Source of the DNA: JAJPXC01 sp964517875
GTDB lineage: Bacteria > Bacteroidota > Bacteroidia > Bacteroidales > Muribaculaceae
Assembly (NCBI GenBank): GCA_964517875.1
Contig: CAZFEU010000022.1
Span: forward strand, 1 to 32,964
Reading direction: 5' to 3'
DNA length: 32,964 nt
In this document: piece by piece, positions 23,158 through 30,765 of the stretch
Layout of the letters: the number at the start of each line of letters is the position of its first letter
How positions within the stretch are numbered: the stretch's first letter is position 1
The notes under the pieces: model-generated
The model's input: the letters and a program-made list of their open reading frames with translations, nothing else
Told to the model about the DNA's origin: nothing
Databases searched by the model: none
Program-made: the position numbers and the translations under genes

Positions 23158-23772
23158 CTATTCAGCTTTGATGATAGGAAGAGTCCAATGATAGTATGTG
23201 GCGAGCAACCTCAGGATTATCACTGTAAAAGCGCAGGCCACACCCTGGCCTATAGGGGTGCCACCCATCTGACCCACAAGCCAGTATACCACACCTCCGG
23301 CTATGCAGGCCGTGGCATACACTTCCTTGCGGAAGAAGATTGGCTCCTGATTGATGAGGATGTCGCGCAACACTCCGCCGAAGGCTCCGGTTATCGTGCC
23401 CATGATTATCGCCACCCACATGGCAAAGTCGGCATCAAGAGTCTTTTGAATACCGATCACCACGAAGAGCGACAAGCCTATTGTGTCAAAAATGTTGAGC
23501 ATCTTGCCGCTCCCCACCAGAAGCCGGTGAAATATGACCACGACGGCAAAGGCGATGCCAGTCACGGCCACGTACCACCATGTCTGCATCCAAAACACAG
23601 GTATGTCGAGCAGCAGATCGCGGAGAGTTCCTCCACCGATTGCCGTCACAAGTCCTACGGTATAGGCCCCAAACCAGTCAAACTGCTTAATAGAGGCCCA
23701 ACGTATGCCACTGATGGCAAACGCCACGGTGCCTATCACCTCAATTATAAACAAGAATGTGGACTCTAACAT
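23158..23772 (-). CDS. TRIC-type cation channel family protein (YicG/UPF0126)
   Basis: The 204-residue protein has seven predicted membrane helices in two similar halves. Each half carries the glycine-rich signature of the family: AIGGGTLRDLLLDIPVFW in the first and GAFGGVLRDILINQEPIFF in the second. Bacterial and archaeal homologues form trimeric K+-permeable channels related to animal TRIC proteins, and a glycine transport role has also been reported for E. coli YicG-like proteins, from memory. Ion choice here is inference. The start lies 2 bases after the nth stop and gtrA begins 2 bases after its own stop, so it is translated as part of the pheS-crcB-nth operon. Confidence 0.92.
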   Translation of the reverse strand: MLESTFLFIIEVIGTVAFAISGIRWASIKQFDWFGAYTVGLVTAIGGGTLRDLLLDIPVFWMQTWWYVAVTGIAFAVVVIFHRLLVGSGKMLNIFDTIGLSLFVVIGIQKTLDADFAMWVAIIMGTITGAFGGVLRDILINQEPIFFRKEVYATACIAGGVVYWLVGQMGGTPIGQGVACAFTVIILRLLATYYHWTLPIIKAE

Positions 23773-23774
23773 GG

Positions 23775-24416
23775 TTATTTCGACTTATTGTAATATCTGC
23801 ACCACTGGCGTATGCCGCAATTGAGACAGTCGGGCCGACGCGCCTTGCACACATACCGGCCATGGAGTATGAGCCAGTGATGAGCACGGGCCACCTTGTC
23901 GGCCGGGATATATTTCATCAAGGTGCGCTCCGTTTCGAGTGGAGTGGATGAATTGGTAGTCAATCCGATACGCTCTGACACCCTGAACACATGGGTATCC
24001 ACGGCCATAGCGGCCCGGTTGTAGACCACCGCAAGTATCACATTGGCTGTTTTTCGCCCCACGCCCGGTATGGTGAGCAGCTGATCGATGTCGCTCGGCA
24101 CCTGTGAATCGAATTTCTCCACCAGTGTACGGGCCATGCCGATCAGCGAGCGTGTCTTATTGTTGGGATAAGATACCGACTTGACGTATTCATACACCTC
24201 CTCCTCGGTAGCCGCAGCCAGTGACTCGGGGGTGGGATAAGCCTCAAAGAGCGGGGGTGTCACCATGTTGACGCGCTTATCGGTGCATTGGGCCGACAGT
24301 ATCACGGCTATCAGCAGGTGAAAGGGGTTGCCGTTGTAGTGCAGCTCGGTCTTGGGGTCGGGCATCTCAGCCTCGAACCATTGAAGCACGTGGGCGTATC
24401 GCTCCTTGACAGTCAT
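23775..24416 (-). CDS. nth: Endonuclease III (DNA glycosylase/AP lyase)
   Basis: Nth removes oxidised pyrimidines and cleaves the abasic site in base excision repair. The 213-residue protein is full length. The helix-hairpin-helix reads LLTIPGVGRKTANVIL (114-129) with catalytic Lys122. The second catalytic residue is Asp140 in VDTHVFRVSERIGL. The [4Fe-4S] cluster ligands are Cys190, Cys197, Cys200 and Cys206, with the classical C-x6-C-x2-C-x5-C spacing. ILSAQCTDKRVN (39-50) is the conserved DNA-contact helix. Location next to pheS is common in Bacteroidales, as I recall, where the usual run is pheS, a transporter, nth. Here crcB occupies the middle place. Confidence 0.97.
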   Translation of the reverse strand: MTVKERYAHVLQWFEAEMPDPKTELHYNGNPFHLLIAVILSAQCTDKRVNMVTPPLFEAYPTPESLAAATEEEVYEYVKSVSYPNNKTRSLIGMARTLVEKFDSQVPSDIDQLLTIPGVGRKTANVILAVVYNRAAMAVDTHVFRVSERIGLTTNSSTPLETERTLMKYIPADKVARAHHWLILHGRYVCKARRPDCLNCGIRQWCRYYNKSK

Positions 24417-24429
24417 ATAAATCTTAATG

Positions 24430-24813
24430 TTATTTGAGAAGATGCTGAGTGCCCATCAAGCCTACACAGCACGCTCCCAGTCCACCTATCACGGTGATTG
24501 TAATGTAAAGCAGAGCCGTGCCCATCTCACCCTTCTCCACAAGCTCTATGGCATCGCGGGTGAAAGCTGAGTAGGTGGTGTAACCACCGAGCACTCCCAC
24601 CGAGAAGAACAGATTCCACAGGCGCGAGAAGTCGTAGTGAAGGAAGAATGCGGTGAATATTCCGATTATAAGGCATCCGGTGATGTTGATGGCCACGGTA
24701 TAGTAATATGGGTTATGGTCGAAGAAGCCGAGATATGTCACTGCATGACGCGACATAGCTCCGATAGCCCCTCCCAGTCCCACGAGAGCAAATTCTATTA
24801 TATGCGGCGACAT
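24430..24813 (-). CDS. crcB: Fluoride efflux channel CrcB/Fluc
   Basis: The 127-residue protein has four membrane helices and forms dual-topology dimers that export fluoride. Motifs are VGLGGAIGAMSRHAVTYL with the conserved Arg (helix 1), INITGCLIIGIFTAF with the pore Asn (helix 2), and GVLGGYTTYSAFTRDAIEL (helix 3 break, with the TTYSAF element that in family members holds the central Na+ and the Phe box). ATG 24813 was preferred to GTG 24819 because it is the first ATG and gives the usual N-terminus. Only 29 bases separate it from pheS, too few for a fluoride riboswitch, so its expression depends on the operon promoter. A single copy is enough for a homodimer. Confidence 0.94.
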   Translation of the reverse strand: MSPHIIEFALVGLGGAIGAMSRHAVTYLGFFDHNPYYYTVAINITGCLIIGIFTAFFLHYDFSRLWNLFFSVGVLGGYTTYSAFTRDAIELVEKGEMGTALLYITITVIGGLGACCVGLMGTQHLLK

Positions 24814-24842
24814 AATCACTGTGGATTAATGGTATTATGCAA

Positions 24843-25862
24843 TCAATGAGCCGCTGTAAACTCTTTGAGGAAACGCACATCGTTCTCCGAGAACATGCGC
24901 AGATCCTTCACCTGATACTTGAGATTGGTGATGCGCTCCACACCCATGCCCAGGGCAAAGCCTGTGTACTTCACGGGGTCGATACCGCACGACTCAAGCA
25001 CATTGGGGTCAACCATGCCGCAGCCGAGTATCTCCACCCATCCGGTGCCTTTGCAGAATGAGCACCCCTTACCTCCGCACAGATTGCATGAGATATCCAT
25101 CTCAGCCGAAGGCTCGGTGAACGGGAAGTAGCTGGGTCGCAGGCGTATCTGAGTCGCCGGGCCAAACATTTCCTGAGCGAAGTAGAGCAAAGTCTGTCGC
25201 AGGTCGGCATACGACACATTCTCGTCAACATAGAGCGCCTCAACCTGGTGGAAGAAGCAGTGGGCGCGGGCCGAGATAGCCTCGTTGCGATACACGCGTC
25301 CGGGGCATATGATGCGAATCGGGGGCTTCTGGTGCTCCATGGTGCGCGACTGCACCGACGATGTGTGGGTGCGCAGCAGCACATCGGGATTGCGCTGTAT
25401 GAAGAATGTGTCCTGCATATCGCGGGCAGGGTGATCGTCGGCAAAGTTGAGGGCGCCAAACACGTGCCAATCATCCTCCACCTCAGGGCCGTCGGCTATC
25501 GTGAAGCCCAGGCGGCGGAAGATGGCGATGATCTCCTCGCGCACAATCGACAGCGGGTGGCGTGTGCCAAGCTCCCATGTCGACGCGTCGCGGGTGAGGT
25601 CAAGACCCTCGGTGGTGGTATCGGCATTCTCGAGCGACTCACGCAGTGAGTTGATATGCTCGGTAGCTTCCTCCTTGAGTCGGTTAAGCTCCTGTCCGAT
25701 TGTGCGTTTCTGATCAGCGGGAACACTTCTGAAATCATTCATCAGCGCCGGGATAAGCCCCTTTTTGCTCAGATATTTAACTCTCAACGCCTCCACCTGA
25801 GCGAGGTCGGCGGCAGTGAGAGCCTTGACTTCGGCTCTCAACGAGTTTATTTTATCAATCAT
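24843..25862 (-). CDS. pheS: Phenylalanyl-tRNA synthetase alpha subunit
   Basis: PheS is the catalytic subunit of the alpha2beta2 enzyme that charges tRNA-Phe. It is 339 residues from ATG 25862, the normal length. An N-terminal coiled coil (about 1-85) precedes the class II core: motif 2 CPGRVYRNEAISARAHCFFHQ (187-206, first part PGRVYRNEAISARAH), the Phe pocket TEPSAEMDI, and motif 3 GFALGMGVERI (301-311). A Bacteroidetes-type insert CNLCGGKGCSFCKGTGW has four cysteines (259, 262, 267, 270) that could hold a metal ion. pheT is not adjacent, as is usual in Bacteroidetes. A -7 box is 30 bases upstream, so this is the probable first gene of a six-gene operon. Confidence 0.97.
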   Translation of the reverse strand: MIDKINSLRAEVKALTAADLAQVEALRVKYLSKKGLIPALMNDFRSVPADQKRTIGQELNRLKEEATEHINSLRESLENADTTTEGLDLTRDASTWELGTRHPLSIVREEIIAIFRRLGFTIADGPEVEDDWHVFGALNFADDHPARDMQDTFFIQRNPDVLLRTHTSSVQSRTMEHQKPPIRIICPGRVYRNEAISARAHCFFHQVEALYVDENVSYADLRQTLLYFAQEMFGPATQIRLRPSYFPFTEPSAEMDISCNLCGGKGCSFCKGTGWVEILGCGMVDPNVLESCGIDPVKYTGFALGMGVERITNLKYQVKDLRMFSENDVRFLKEFTAAH

Positions 25863-25892
25863 TTTTCTACGTAGATTTTCTCTTATTTTGGG

Positions 25893-25900
25893 CAAAATTA
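25893..25900 (-). promoter_or_regulatory. Bacteroidetes -7 box for the pheS operon
   Basis: On the minus strand this reads TAATTTTG, an exact TAnnTTTG, 30 bases before ATG 25862. It supports that start against the in-frame ATG at 25895 that lies at the promoter itself. On the + strand only a weak match (TAAATTCG, 25923-25930) is seen before hutU. Confidence 0.5.
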
Positions 25901-25961
25901 CAAAAAATAACAGTTAGATTGTGTAAATTCGCCAACAAAACATATTTTAACCGTCGATTTA

Positions 25962-27947
25962 ATGAAAGCCAACAGCATCGCTTTATCCAATCAATGGCCT
26001 GACATGCCTGAATTTCAGGAGGGGATACGTCGAGCCCCCGACCGCGGCTACACCCTCAATGAGGCCAAGACCATCACTGCCCTGAAAAACGCCCTGCGCT
26101 ACCTTCCACCCGAGCTACACGCAAAAGCCGCACCCGAATTTCTTGAGGAGCTGCGCACACGAGGACGCATTTACGCCTACCGGTGGCGACCCTCCGGCGA
26201 CCTCAAGGCCAAGCCCATCGACCAATATCGCGGCAACTGCCTTGAGGGGAAAGCATTTCAGGTGATGATTGATAATAACCTTTGCTTCGACATAGCCCTT
26301 TACCCATATGAGCTCGTCACATACGGCGAGACCGGCCAGGTGTGCCAGAACTGGCTACAATACCGCCTGATTAAGAAGTACCTTGAGCAACTCACCGACG
26401 AGCAGACGCTTGTAGTAGAGTCGGGACATCCTTTAGGGCTGTTCCCCTCGCGCAAGGATGCGCCGAGGGTCATCATCACCAATGCGATGATGGTGGGCCT
26501 CTTTGACAACTCACGCGACTGGCACGAGGCGATGCAGCTCGGCGTGGCCAACTACGGACAGATGACAGCCGGTGGTTGGATGTACATCGGACCGCAAGGC
26601 ATCGTGCACGGCACATTCAACACCCTGCTCAACGCCGGGCGCATGAAATTGGGTGTCAAAGATGATGGCGACCTCGCCGGACACCTCTTTGTATCGTCGG
26701 GTTTAGGGGGCATGAGCGGTGCTCAGCCTAAAGCCGCCGAGATAGCGCGTGCCGCAGCCATCATAGCCGAGACCGACATGTCGCGCATCGACACACGCCT
26801 GAGACAAGGATGGGTGGGTCACGTCACCGACAATATTTCCGAGGCTTTCAAACTGGCTCACGAAGCCATGTCGCAACGTCAACCAATCTCAATAGCCTAT
26901 CATGGCAACGTAGTAGACCTGCTCGAATATGCGGTGGCTCACAATGAGCACATCGACCTGCTGAGCGACCAGACCTCATGCCACGCCGTGTATGAGGGGG
27001 GCTATTGCCCTGCCGGACTCACTCACGACGAGCGCACACAGATGCTGCACCACAATCCCGATGCGTTCCGCCTACAAGTCGACCATTCGCTACACCGCCA
27101 CTACAATGCCATCAAGACCCTGGTTGACCGAGGCACTTACTTCTTCGACTACGGTAACTCGTTTATGAAAGCCGTTTACGATGCGGGGGTCAAGGAGATA
27201 TCGCGCAACGGCATTGACGAGAAAGACGGATTCATCTGGCCCTCATACGTCGAGGATATAATGGGGCCGATGCTTTTCGACTACGGCTATGGCCCATTCC
27301 GCTGGGTGTGCCTGTCGGGTAAGCATGACGACCTTGTGAAAACCGACCGTGCGGCCATGGAGTGCATCGACCCCACACGCCGGGGTCAGGACCGTGACAA
27401 CTACAACTGGATACGCGACGCCGAGCGCAACGCTCTGGTAGTGGGCACCCAGGCACGCATACTCTACCAGGATGCCATGGGCCGACTCAACATAGCACTC
27501 CGTTTCAACAAGATGGTGCGCGACGGCGAGGTAGGCCCCATAATGCTCGGGCGCGACCACCACGACGTGAGCGGCACCGACTCACCATTTCGCGAGACAT
27601 CCAACATCAAGGACGGCTCCAACGTGATGGCCGACATGGCCGTGCAGTGCTTCGCCGGCAACTGTGCCCGCGGCATGAGCCTTGTGGCACTTCACAATGG
27701 CGGCGGCGTAGGCATAGGCAAGGCTATCAATGGCGGCTTCGGCATGGTGCTCGATGGCTCGGAGCGCGTAGACAACATCCTAAGGCAGGCCATGCTATGG
27801 GACGTGATGGGAGGTGTGGCCCGACGCTCTTGGGCACGCAACCCCAATGCCATGTCGACCGTGGCCGAGTGGAATGCCCAGCATCCCGACTTCTCCATCA
27901 CCGAGCCTTACATTGCCGATGATGACATGCTCAGCTCTATCCTGTAA
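25962..27947 (+). CDS. hutU: Urocanate hydratase, long Bacteroidetes form
   Basis: HutU adds water to urocanate to give 4-imidazolone-5-propionate with tightly bound NAD+, the second step of histidine degradation. The protein is 661 residues, about 100 longer than the proteobacterial enzyme. Recognised stretches are GGWMYIGPQGIVHGTFN (204-220), the NAD-site loop SSGLGGMSGAQPKA (245-258), DQTSCHAVYEGGYCPAG, GNSFMKAVYDAG, RARI-like TQARILYQDAMGR, and HNGGGVGIGKAINGGFGMVLDG near the C-terminus. The extra length sits mainly before residue 120 (RIYAYRWRPSGDLKAKPID, AFQVMIDNNLC). Only weak promoter sequence precedes it. ftcD follows after 23 bases, and it leads the hut operon. Confidence 0.96.
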   Translation: MKANSIALSNQWPDMPEFQEGIRRAPDRGYTLNEAKTITALKNALRYLPPELHAKAAPEFLEELRTRGRIYAYRWRPSGDLKAKPIDQYRGNCLEGKAFQVMIDNNLCFDIALYPYELVTYGETGQVCQNWLQYRLIKKYLEQLTDEQTLVVESGHPLGLFPSRKDAPRVIITNAMMVGLFDNSRDWHEAMQLGVANYGQMTAGGWMYIGPQGIVHGTFNTLLNAGRMKLGVKDDGDLAGHLFVSSGLGGMSGAQPKAAEIARAAAIIAETDMSRIDTRLRQGWVGHVTDNISEAFKLAHEAMSQRQPISIAYHGNVVDLLEYAVAHNEHIDLLSDQTSCHAVYEGGYCPAGLTHDERTQMLHHNPDAFRLQVDHSLHRHYNAIKTLVDRGTYFFDYGNSFMKAVYDAGVKEISRNGIDEKDGFIWPSYVEDIMGPMLFDYGYGPFRWVCLSGKHDDLVKTDRAAMECIDPTRRGQDRDNYNWIRDAERNALVVGTQARILYQDAMGRLNIALRFNKMVRDGEVGPIMLGRDHHDVSGTDSPFRETSNIKDGSNVMADMAVQCFAGNCARGMSLVALHNGGGVGIGKAINGGFGMVLDGSERVDNILRQAMLWDVMGGVARRSWARNPNAMSTVAEWNAQHPDFSITEPYIADDDMLSSIL

Positions 27948-27970
27948 ATTCATAACCATCAATCCTATAT

Positions 27971-28867
27971 ATGCAACAAATCATCGAATGTGTCCCCAAC
28001 TTCTCCGAGGGGCGCGACCCACAGAAAATAGAAAAAATTGTTGACAACTTCCGTGGCCGCAAGGGGGTGAAACTCCTTGACTATTCGGCCGATGAAGACC
28101 ATAACCGCTGCGTGGTGACCGTGGTGGGTGAGCGCGACGCCCTGCGCGACGCCGTTATAGCCGCCGTAGGTACCGCCGTTGAGATCATCGACCTTACATC
28201 ACACTCCGGACAGCACCCCAGGATGGGAGCCGTCGACGTGATCCCCTTCATCCCCATCAAGGGAGCGACCATGGATGAGTGCGTCGAGCTATCCAAGGAA
28301 GTAGGGCGCACCGTGGCCGAGCTTTACTCTCTGCCGGTGTTCCTCTACGAGAAATCGGCTTCAGCACCTCACCGCGAGAACCTCGCCGCCATCCGCAAGG
28401 GTGAATTCGAGGGGATGGAGGAAAAAATACAGCTCCCCGAGTGGACTCCCGACTACGGACCACGCCACCGACACCCCACTGCCGGCACCGTGGCCATCGG
28501 CGCTCGCATGCCACTGGTGGCTTTCAACATCAACCTCAACACGCCGCGACTCGATATAGCCACAGCCATCAGCAAGAAGATACGCCACATCAACGGCGGC
28601 TACCGCTTCGTCAAGGCATTGGGTGTGGATCTGGCCGACCGCGGCATTGTGCAGGTGTCGATCAATATGACCGACTATACACGCACCTCACTCTACCGCG
28701 TGTTCGAGACCGTACGCTTCGAGGCCCGGAGGTGGGGCGTGACAATAGCAGGAAGTGAAATCATAGGCCTGGTGCCCATGCAAGCCCTCGTAGACACCGC
28801 CGAATATTATCTCGGCCTCGAGGACTTCTCTATCAACCAGGTACTTGAAACACGTATCGCCGAATGA
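27971..28867 (+). CDS. ftcD: Glutamate formimidoyltransferase
   Basis: The enzyme moves the formimino group from N-formimino-L-glutamate to tetrahydrofolate, giving glutamate and 5-formimino-THF. The 298-residue protein corresponds to the transferase half of the animal bifunctional FTCD. The N-terminal domain starts IIECVPNFSEGRD (3-15) and includes DLTSHSGQHPRMGAVDVIPF with the conserved histidines. PRHRHPTAGTVAIGARMPLVAFN and RTSLYRVFETVRFEA belong to the C-terminal domain. The deaminase half is encoded separately two genes later (fchA). The stop overlaps the hutI start (ATGA). Folate channelling between the split proteins is possible but not visible in the sequence. Confidence 0.96.
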   Translation: MQQIIECVPNFSEGRDPQKIEKIVDNFRGRKGVKLLDYSADEDHNRCVVTVVGERDALRDAVIAAVGTAVEIIDLTSHSGQHPRMGAVDVIPFIPIKGATMDECVELSKEVGRTVAELYSLPVFLYEKSASAPHRENLAAIRKGEFEGMEEKIQLPEWTPDYGPRHRHPTAGTVAIGARMPLVAFNINLNTPRLDIATAISKKIRHINGGYRFVKALGVDLADRGIVQVSINMTDYTRTSLYRVFETVRFEARRWGVTIAGSEIIGLVPMQALVDTAEYYLGLEDFSINQVLETRIAE

Positions 28868-30135
28868 CACCGATGCGACGGATCACCAACTGCACTATCG
28901 TCACACCCACCGGCAATGCGGCTGTACACGGAGCCGACATGGGACGGCTTACGACAATACCCCGCGCCGAAATCCACATCACCGACGGTCTGATTTCTTA
29001 CGCCGGGCCCGCCGATAAAGCACCAAAATTGGCCGAAGGGACTGAAATTGATGCCAAAGGCTGCGTGGTGTTACCCGGATTTGTTGACTCGCACACCCAT
29101 CTTATATTCGCCGGGCTGCGGGCCGATGAGTTCAAGATGCGGCTCAACGGAGCCAGCTACATGGAAATCATGAACGCAGGGGGTGGCATACAGTCAACCG
29201 TCAATGCAACCCGCAGCGCTGATTACCGGCAGCTCTACGATAGAGCCCTCCATCACCTTATGCAGATGAGCGCCATGGGGGTCACCACTGTCGAGGCAAA
29301 GAGTGGCTATGGACTGTCGCTCCAGTCGGAGCGCAAGATGCTCAACATCATCAAAGCCCTCGGGGAGTCGTCAGTGCCGATGACCGTGATACCCACGATG
29401 ATGGCAGCGCACGCCATACCCTCGGAATATAACGGTGACGCTGATGCCTATGTTGACCATATTATAGCGCAGATGCTCCCACAGCTCAAGGGGTTGGCTC
29501 AAATCTGTGATGTGTTCACCGAGCGCGGAGTATTCGAAATCGAATCCTCGCGCCGCCTTATGTCGGCCGCAAAAGCACTGGGCTACAAGCTTAAATTCCA
29601 TGCCGACGAGATCACTACTCTCGGTGGAGCCGAGCTGGCGGTAGAACTCGGAGCTCTCTCTGCCGACCATCTGCTGCACGTGGGCGATGAGGGGGTAAGA
29701 GCCCTTGCCGCCAGCGACACCGTGGCCACGCTGCTTCCGCTCACAGCATTCGCCCTCAAAGAGCCATACGCTCCGGCCCGATGCCTGATTGATGCCGGAG
29801 CGGCCGTGGCGCTTGCCACCGACTTCAACCCCGGATCGTGCTACTCCTTTTCAATACCTCTGCTTATCTCACTGGCTTGTATCTACATGAACATGTCGGT
29901 CGAGGAAGTAATCACCGCACTCACAATCAACGGAGCCGCCGCCCTTGGGCTCGCCGACACAACAGGGTCGATCGAGGCCGGAAAATACGCCGACCTGGCC
30001 ATACTCAGCACCGACAATATCAATGACTTACCCTACTTCATCGGCATCAATCAAGTGCAAACCACGGTATACCACGGCCTGCCTGTGGGCATCGACCAAT
30101 CAACATCTCAACTTTTTTCACCACATTTTTCTTAA
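28864..30135 (+). CDS. hutI: Imidazolonepropionase
   Basis: HutI opens the ring of 4-imidazolone-5-propionate to N-formimino-L-glutamate, the third step of the pathway. The 423-residue protein belongs to the metal-dependent amidohydrolases. The metal and substrate residues are visible: His77 and His79 in FVDSHTHLIFAG, the substrate-contact region VEAKSGYGLSL (143-153), His246 in KFHADEITTLGG, His269 in SADHLLHVG, and Asp320 in ATDFNPGSCYS. The C-terminal segment GSIEAGKYADLAIL returns to the small beta-sandwich domain, as in the family. ATG 28864 overlaps the ftcD stop by 4 bases; fchA starts 12 bases after its own stop. It is cytoplasmic and full length. Confidence 0.96.
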   Translation: MTPMRRITNCTIVTPTGNAAVHGADMGRLTTIPRAEIHITDGLISYAGPADKAPKLAEGTEIDAKGCVVLPGFVDSHTHLIFAGLRADEFKMRLNGASYMEIMNAGGGIQSTVNATRSADYRQLYDRALHHLMQMSAMGVTTVEAKSGYGLSLQSERKMLNIIKALGESSVPMTVIPTMMAAHAIPSEYNGDADAYVDHIIAQMLPQLKGLAQICDVFTERGVFEIESSRRLMSAAKALGYKLKFHADEITTLGGAELAVELGALSADHLLHVGDEGVRALAASDTVATLLPLTAFALKEPYAPARCLIDAGAAVALATDFNPGSCYSFSIPLLISLACIYMNMSVEEVITALTINGAAALGLADTTGSIEAGKYADLAILSTDNINDLPYFIGINQVQTTVYHGLPVGIDQSTSQLFSPHFS

Positions 30136-30147
30136 TATCAAAATACC

Positions 30148-30765
30148 ATGCTCACCCATAAATCAGTATCCGATTTCCTTGCCGCCACTGCTTCCAACGA
30201 ACCCGTGCCGGGGGGCGGTTCGGTAGCCGCAATGTGCGGCGCACTCGCAGCCTCATTAGGCGCTATGGTGGCCAACCTCACCATAGGGCGCAAGAAATAT
30301 GCCGATGTCGAGGAGACCATGCGCCGCCTCGCCGGAGAGTTTGACAAGGCCCGCGCCAAGTTTGAAGAATACATTGACATCGATGCGCAAGCCTACGCCC
30401 GCGTGATGGAAGCCTACCGCCTGCCCAAAGACACCCCCGAGGAGCAACAGGAGCGCAACAGCGCCATAGCCAGCGCTACATTTCACGCCGCCCAAGTACC
30501 AATGGCCGTGGCGCTCGAAGCCTCGCGTATAATGAGCCTTATAGAGCGTGTGGCCGTTGAGGGCAACCGCAATGCCGTGACCGATGCCTGCGTGGCCATG
30601 ATGAACGCCCGCTCGGCCGTGCTCGCTGCCGTGCTCAACGCACGCATCAACCTGGTCAACCTACCCGAAACCGATGAAATAGCCGATATGAACCACCGTT
30701 GCCAGCTACTGGTGCAGCAAGCCATCGAGCAAGAGCAGCAATTACTTTCAGCCATCACGATATGA
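30148..30765 (+). CDS. fchA: Formimidoyltetrahydrofolate cyclodeaminase
   Basis: The enzyme releases ammonia from 5-formimino-THF to form 5,10-methenyl-THF, feeding one-carbon metabolism. The 205-residue all-helical protein carries the family N-terminus FLAATASNEPVPGGGSVAAM followed by CGALAASLGAMVANLTIGRKKY, including the glycine-rich VPGGGSVAA loop that holds the folate. RNAVTDACVAMMNARSAVLAA matches the later conserved helix pair. Together with FtcD it replaces the bifunctional animal FTCD. The TGA stop overlaps the hutH ATG, so the last two genes are translationally coupled. Confidence 0.95.
   Translation: MLTHKSVSDFLAATASNEPVPGGGSVAAMCGALAASLGAMVANLTIGRKKYADVEETMRRLAGEFDKARAKFEEYIDIDAQAYARVMEAYRLPKDTPEEQQERNSAIASATFHAAQVPMAVALEASRIMSLIERVAVEGNRNAVTDACVAMMNARSAVLAAVLNARINLVNLPETDEIADMNHRCQLLVQQAIEQEQQLLSAITI

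Noticed and set aside
24814..24842. Possible fluoride riboswitch before crcB
   Set aside because: Only 29 bases separate crcB from pheS, too short for the known fluoride riboswitch fold, and no matching pairing is seen.
25248..25649. Long + strand reading frames opposite pheS, and similar antisense frames elsewhere (for example 15850-16272 and 23188-23769)
   Set aside because: They lie wholly opposite genes with clear catalytic motifs, show repetitive His/Arg-rich composition, and lack promoters or family features.
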